Shown here one piece after another: positions 58,690 through 64,000 of a stretch of 64,000 nt of DNA (the first letter of the stretch is position 1; each line of letters begins with the position of its first letter). Source of the DNA: Opisthorchis felineus. Taxonomy: Eukaryota; Platyhelminthes; Trematoda; Opisthorchiida; Opisthorchiidae. The DNA lies in assembly GCA_004794785.1 (NCBI GenBank), contig SJOL01007351.1:560117-624116 (forward strand), given 5' to 3'. The notes below the pieces were generated by a model, which saw only the letters and a list, made by a program, of their open reading frames with translations, was not told the DNA's origin and searched no databases. Made by a program: the position numbers and the translations under genes.

Positions 58690-59670
58690 CTGGTCAAAAC
58701 GGGAGCAGTGCGAATTAAACCTAAATTCCTCCACTAATCAAATTTGGCATGAAGGTCAACTCTCATGATCTTCTTCTTCTTCCACCCTGTGGTTGTCTGC
58801 TAATGCGTTACACTGTCCCCATTAAAAATGGGTAAATTTAGCGAGAATTACAGTCACTCGTTTGGCTCTGGGATTTCGGCCTGTCGGCAATCGAGCTGCG
58901 TTTATCGTATAGTCGTAACAGAATGGATAACTAATCCCGGATGTCCATTTGTGTACTCCACCTAAGTGCTACAAAAACAACCAGTAGACGTGATTTTTTG
59001 TCACGTTGATCACTTTTAAATTTCCATTCCACCTGCGTATTCAGTCGCCAAGTATAAAATTATTTCCTTGTGATTTTTGCCTCGTAAAACGTTTGTTGAA
59101 ATGGTCACGGCTCAGTTTACTATTTTTAAAGTTGAGCAGCTAACATGTAGTGTCACCAAGGCCGAATTAACCAAGTCATACGTTGTCTGCAGCACAGATA
59201 AGAGAGCTGGAATGTCATGCGTGATGCGCGTAGCCCCAGGAACACCCTAGTAAAAAATTTAAGACATTTTTACTGAGCTAAACACCCCGCATTTTAAGCC
59301 TGATCGATAAGATCATCTGTCTTTTTCATGACGTGACCACCCTGAAACAAGGGCCAGTGAAGATGGAGTAAAAGCTACGCAACTGGAATTTCACCAAGTG
59401 ACTCAATTCAATAGCATTTTGGAATATTTGTAGAATATAGCAGATAGCTATGCACGCTACCTTTCAGTCTGCATTTCGAACCACACATCCTGCTCTGTTG
59501 TAATACATCAATCCACAAAACCACAACCTTTAGCTCCGCAAAACTCACTAGTCAGGATGCAACATGAAGGCGTCTATTATAGCTATGCCTTTTATTAGAT
59601 ATTTCACCCTGAAAATGATTATAATCTATTTTCAAAGGCAGAAGAGCTCCCTACGATATTTTCTTCTACG
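58690..59670. other. No supported gene
   Basis: About 1 kb with no supported feature. Confidence 0.4.
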
Positions 59671-59676
59671 TGCCAG

Positions 59677-59849
59677 CCTCTAAGGCCTTTCGAACGCGCG
59701 ACTTTCCGGCAGCAGCAGAACACTATACCATGCTGGTACAGTTGGCTGTTAAGGAGTGTGAACAACTTGCGACTGGACAAGATACAGGGCCGCCCACTCT
59801 TCAGCTCCGAGATTCACATTGTGTGGTCACGTGTTGCTTACGCTCTGGG
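59677..59849 (+). CDS. Candidate internal exon, TPR-like helices
   Basis: Acceptor TTTTCTTCTACGTGCCAG ends at 59676, and donor TCTGGG/gtgagg starts at 59850. The 173-nt exon is open in the frame SKAFRTRDFPAAAEHYTMLV, QLAVKECEQLATG, then LQLRDSHCVVTCCLRSG. The first part resembles the helix-A to helix-B pattern of a tetratricopeptide repeat (a K-A-F, an F-AA and a Y at the usual spacing). The similarity is by eye. Neighbouring exons were not found: the upstream frame at 58.5 kb is a repeat, and nothing convincing follows. Confidence 0.4.
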
Positions 59850-59859
59850 GTGAGGAATT

Positions 59860-62800
59860 CTCAGATGAAAGGCTCGTAGTACTCGTTATATTTTCCCTTC
59901 TGAGCAGACTACCTGTTGGTGGTATGAGGAATTAGCTTAAGTTGAATTTCGAACATGTTTTTTCACCATGGCCAAACAGAAATTGACTGTCACTGAAAAA
60001 AATCTCTGTTTCCTGATTTCCGAAATAGTAGTCTTTGTTTGGACGCACCAGGACCTAAATTGCCAATAATTTTCGGTTCATTTTAGGTATATTGTTTTTT
60101 TCTCCATCATTCTACTGGGTAAGTTCTAGGGATCAGAACACAGGTACCAGAATGGAGTCTCTTATTCTTGATGACCAACCTCGGAGAGTGACGACTTCAA
60201 ACCAGTTACTAACAAAGACGTCTGCCGGTTATTTCGCTGCTAAGAGGGTGAATATCAAGATGAACCACGACCGAGTTAGGGCGCAGATGCCGGTTAAGTT
60301 TCTGTTGCTCGGCTCAACCAAAAGAGCAACTTTGCCAGAAAAGTAAGAGAGAAACAGCCAAACAAGGAGTAGTGAACCTCCTATGATTAATCGTGTTGCC
60401 TGGTTGGCTGGGGTAAATTCTTGTAGAGGCATACGCCCAGTGCTCTCGAATATATGGAAGTAGCTGTCTTTAAAGAACGCGCGTTGGTAAAGGTCCGCTA
60501 AAGAAACTCCACAATCGGATCATCCAGAACTTGATAATCACCACCGTCACAGCATCCATTGTGGTCGAACTACATTTAAAGACCAAGAATCCGATGCTGT
60601 TAAGAAAGCACCTTGGGTGTGAGGCACCGTTGAGGGTCAAACATTCGTGCCCTACTGTCTTCATGCTCAGACTAGGCGGAACTTCTAGTGTGGTTGATTG
60701 GCGGCGGTTCAAATTTGATTATAGCCACATAGCCTTGCAGGTCAGGATTTCGGGCCACAGAGTCGTGTTGGGGTCCATCAAGTTGGTATAAACGACCAAG
60801 AAGTATCGGAGGTCATCAATTTTTGGAGAACCAAGACGAAACGTTTAGCCATTCTTGTATCACCGTTTGTCCGTACATCATGTTTGTCTTCCGAAACCAA
60901 AACAATCCACACCTAGTGGTGCTTTCACTACCCGCGCACTTTAAAAGGTCGATAGTACCGCTGCTTCCATGCACATGCCCTTATTAAGGAGCTTATGGCG
61001 TGCTGCGTCTACGAATCCCAAATATATGATTCAAACAATTTTATCTTTTTGAATGCAACTAAAATAATTGTCTCAGATCAGTTTCACCATCTAAGAGCCT
61101 CTGGTGATAACCATGCTGAAAAACAAGGACAAGCTGGAGCCATAATCCTTCCCAGTTCCATTATATAAGAATGTCAGGTTTACCAGCTGGTTATGTCCTA
61201 CCAGGTTATTTCCAAGCTTAAAGTTTTCCGAGACCGATCCAGCAAGTTAATACTGTTCATTTAATCAGCTTACCTTCAAACAAGGTCGGAATCTGACAGT
61301 GTTTTCCAAAGCAACTTACACCCAGGCAGATCCACAGACCTTAGACACCCCAAAAAAAATTACGACCGGCTGGAGACGTCAGCCTAAAAAAGTCGACCTG
61401 GCAAAAATGGAAAGCAGCCAGGTGTCCCCACACGATCCACAGACAGTGATGCGAGGAGGCTACACCTATACTATCATCACATTCTGCTCTTATTTATTCT
61501 CGTGATTCAGAACGTGACATACCACTGTGCCATCTGGAGACCATCTTATCCAAACCAACCATGAACACAGGTAGGTTCAGTTGCAATTGGACACAGAAAG
61601 ACTTTTTTAGACCAACTAGATAAATTTAGATCGGATCTGTCAAATTCTATACAGCCATTTCGCAAATGGTATCCACAACATAAATTTGTTTCCGGTCAGC
61701 AATCCGATGATCAAAGCCTATCATTAACAAATCGCGTCACATGTGTAAACGACAACAAACTCCAGGACTTAAAATAATGAATGTTTCAATCTCTAGGCAA
61801 TGTTCCAAACTTGTCCTGTTGTGTGGTGTCCTGGGTCAGGCTCCGAAATGGATATTTACCCTTCCAGAAATAGCCCAAGTAAAATGTATTCTGGTTGATT
61901 GCTTACGGTAACCTAGACATAGTTTCACGAAATTCAAGGACAAGCACGAGTACGTAGGCAGAAAAAAACATTTTATCCCCGTCACGTGAAATCTGATCAT
62001 CTATTCAATACTCACTAAGAGGACTTTACTGTGCATATCACAGCCCCACATTCCACATTAAATCCAAATTTACCCAAGGAATAGGCACAGATATGGCTGG
62101 ATGGATTATTTGTAATTATTCACTAGGAAACAAATCACGACACAAAAACTTGCTTTTGCACACAAGAAAAACAGTGTGTGGCAGTGGGTTTCTTCAGTTG
62201 CTGAATTTAGCGATAGCTTTGTCCTCTTTTTTGCAGGACGCCTGGGACTTGCCCGTTAATTGGAATTCGTGAGGAGGCGGAGAAATCGAATCATGTGATG
62301 GTGACTCTGCATCACGTGCCATCACGGTACTCAACAGGGCTAAGCCAAGAAGAAGACATTGTCTTCGTTTGAGGTCAGGTTTAACAAAAGCACATCCTTA
62401 CTCTGAAAGAGACGATCTTGTTCAGTAATCTACGCGCGAGTACTCTCAGACCAAATGACACAAGCAGCAACCTATGCCGATGCGAACAAGACCACATGGA
62501 AAGAATTGTGAGATACATCAATTTGCGTTAGCTCTAAGGTACAAGTTCCTTTCTCAATAGAATACTAAGGCCCGACATCACTTACAATTGGGTATATTTT
62601 CCGGGACGAAATCTGGAAAAGACATATGTATAGTCAAGAAAATTCTCCAAATTTCAAGTGATTTTCACAACCTCAAAACAGGGTCAAGTAATTAATACTC
62701 TACTTTTCAAGGTAATTGCTCTTTTTTTTCTGGTACTGTTCAACAATGCTCCCAATGATGAAGTCTACAGTGTTATTCAATAAACTACTCATGAGGACCA

Positions 62801-64000
62801 CTTCAGATCCCACTACAATTTTAGCCTGTCTAAAACTGATCAGGCATGTGGAGTCCTACGAATTTTTGTTATATTTGTGCTGTGCTCATCTACCAAAATG
62901 GATATGAGCATATGCGAACACTCATTTGCCAATATGGGCGACGGTCATGGGAGACTCATATGGCACTTGATTAAACTTGTTCTTCATAATGTTCTAATAT
63001 GGTCTGGTATGTACAAAGGCGGTCTCGTGTGTCAGTTGGGCCAATATTCGAAAAACCAAAGTATTTTCCCTGTGTATGATGCCACTTATAAGGTTGAAAA
63101 ACATCATAAGCGAGAAACTCAGCAGGGACTGAGGTGAGCCTCTCGTGAAAACAAAATTGCCATGCAAGTGAGCGTATTTGTGTGACATCCCGTGCTGGTT
63201 AAACGAAAATTAGATCATTCCATGAAAACCATATATTCCTACTCTCAACTTGCTTTTACAGTAGGAACTTCACTTTCCTATCATCTCACCCATATCAAAC
63301 ATCACCTTCCTGATATTTGTTTAATACACTCACCCACAGCGTAAAATCACGTGTTTTTACTCAACACATTGATGGTACGATCATTCCTACATTTCTTTAA
63401 CCACGCGAAATATCTCACGTAAGCCCTTCGATCTTCCACTTCTGGTATGATACACGCAACACCGCAGGGTGAACTGGTGAACTGTGCTGCAAGTGCCGCT
63501 ACACAAGACGCCTTAGCTTGACAATCTAGCTAAATAATGTAGGCTTCAATAAAAGCTAACATTCTTTATCGCATACCTGCTGATCCCACACAATTATGTG
63601 AAGACATTTTCATGCGTGAGCGACTTATTACCGTGCCAGACTGTCACTCACCTATCAAGTACTGCTAGACAGGGCGAATGCCTGAACCGATTGCAAACAA
63701 CTGTTAGGGTAGGCAAAACAATCATCGATTGTTATTGGTTGTGAATCATCTATGAAACGCTGTGCCTTGCTTACTGCGATTCGGCCCGTAAGGTCTCCTG
63801 TTTCGAGTTAACTGTTATTTTCATGAATCACTCTTCATTTGAAAGTTGTTGAGTTCATATCACATAGGCGAAGATCATTTTGAGACTTCCTTGTCTCAAG
63901 TAACTCGAAAGCATCTCCGACTTCTTGGTTGAACTGTCTTTAAAAGCTCGAGGCCATCTGCATCGTCTAATCTTATCAAGCTTGATCGGATGAATGTTAG
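59860..64000. other. No supported gene
   Basis: Frames at 60092-60346, 60531-60791 (plus), 62716-62907 and 62877-63137 (plus) are the largest. None has clear splice support or a motif. GGCGGTTCAAATTTGAT near 60702 is B-box-like but has no A box. Confidence 0.4.

Noticed and set aside
58491..58718. 75-codon plus-strand frame with a good acceptor, first taken as an exon
   Set aside because: Its right half aligns with the SINE C copy on the minus strand at 57.8 kb and contains the hammerhead, so it is repeat-derived.

Overview
The window looks like nuclear DNA of a digenean trematode (fluke). It has low gene density, AT-leaning composition, and short introns where splicing can be read, one apparently only 32 nt. 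It carries many decayed LINE and tRNA-derived SINE copies with hammerhead ribozyme cores (the arrangement known from the schistosome Sm-alpha element). Its one clearly intact gene encodes a protein resembling the trematode-specific PH-like domain family. Species cannot be fixed from the sequence alone. There are no bacterial operons, rRNA genes, functional tRNA genes or CRISPR arrays.

Layout. 1-12 kb is mostly unannotatable DNA with a SINE B copy (7.1 kb), two SINE A copies (4.1 and 9.9 kb) and a LINE-associated repeat (4.3-4.6 kb). 12.6-16.1 kb holds two partial gene models: a minus-strand three-exon 3' end (12586-13308) and a plus-strand three-exon 3' end (15755-16143). 16.5-16.9 kb has pieces of a hammerhead-bearing repeat called family D here. 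The best gene is the single-exon PH-like CDS at 21666-22598, with a TATA box about 77 bp upstream of its ATG. A minus-strand two-exon 3' end of a predicted basic protein lies at 26682-27470. 31-48 kb contains RT relics, SINE A and B copies, a terminal exon at 42900-43239, family D copies at 43.3 and 48.3 kb, and a LINE relic at 44640-46480 on the minus strand. 50-60 kb has isolated candidate exons (50.3, 52.1, 59.7 kb), two plus-strand LINE relics (53.95-54.33 and 55.64-56.18 kb), and a dense cluster of hammerhead repeats: SINE C at 56.3, 57.8-58.0 and 58.6 kb, and a palindromic family D copy at 56.8-57.07 kb. After 60 kb I see nothing I can support.

The most interesting signal is that at least three different short repeat families (A, C and D) each carry a type I hammerhead ribozyme core: CTGATGA, a short stem II, GAAA, then a very short or self-complementary stem III. 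Families A and C also have a tRNA-like pol III promoter. A and C fit the Sm-alpha type of non-autonomous retroposon, D fits a retrozyme-like or pseudo-LTR element, and the LINE relics are plausible sources of the retrotransposition machinery. Exon models rest on splice-site shape, phase agreement and open reading frames only. They have no homology support and are scored accordingly.
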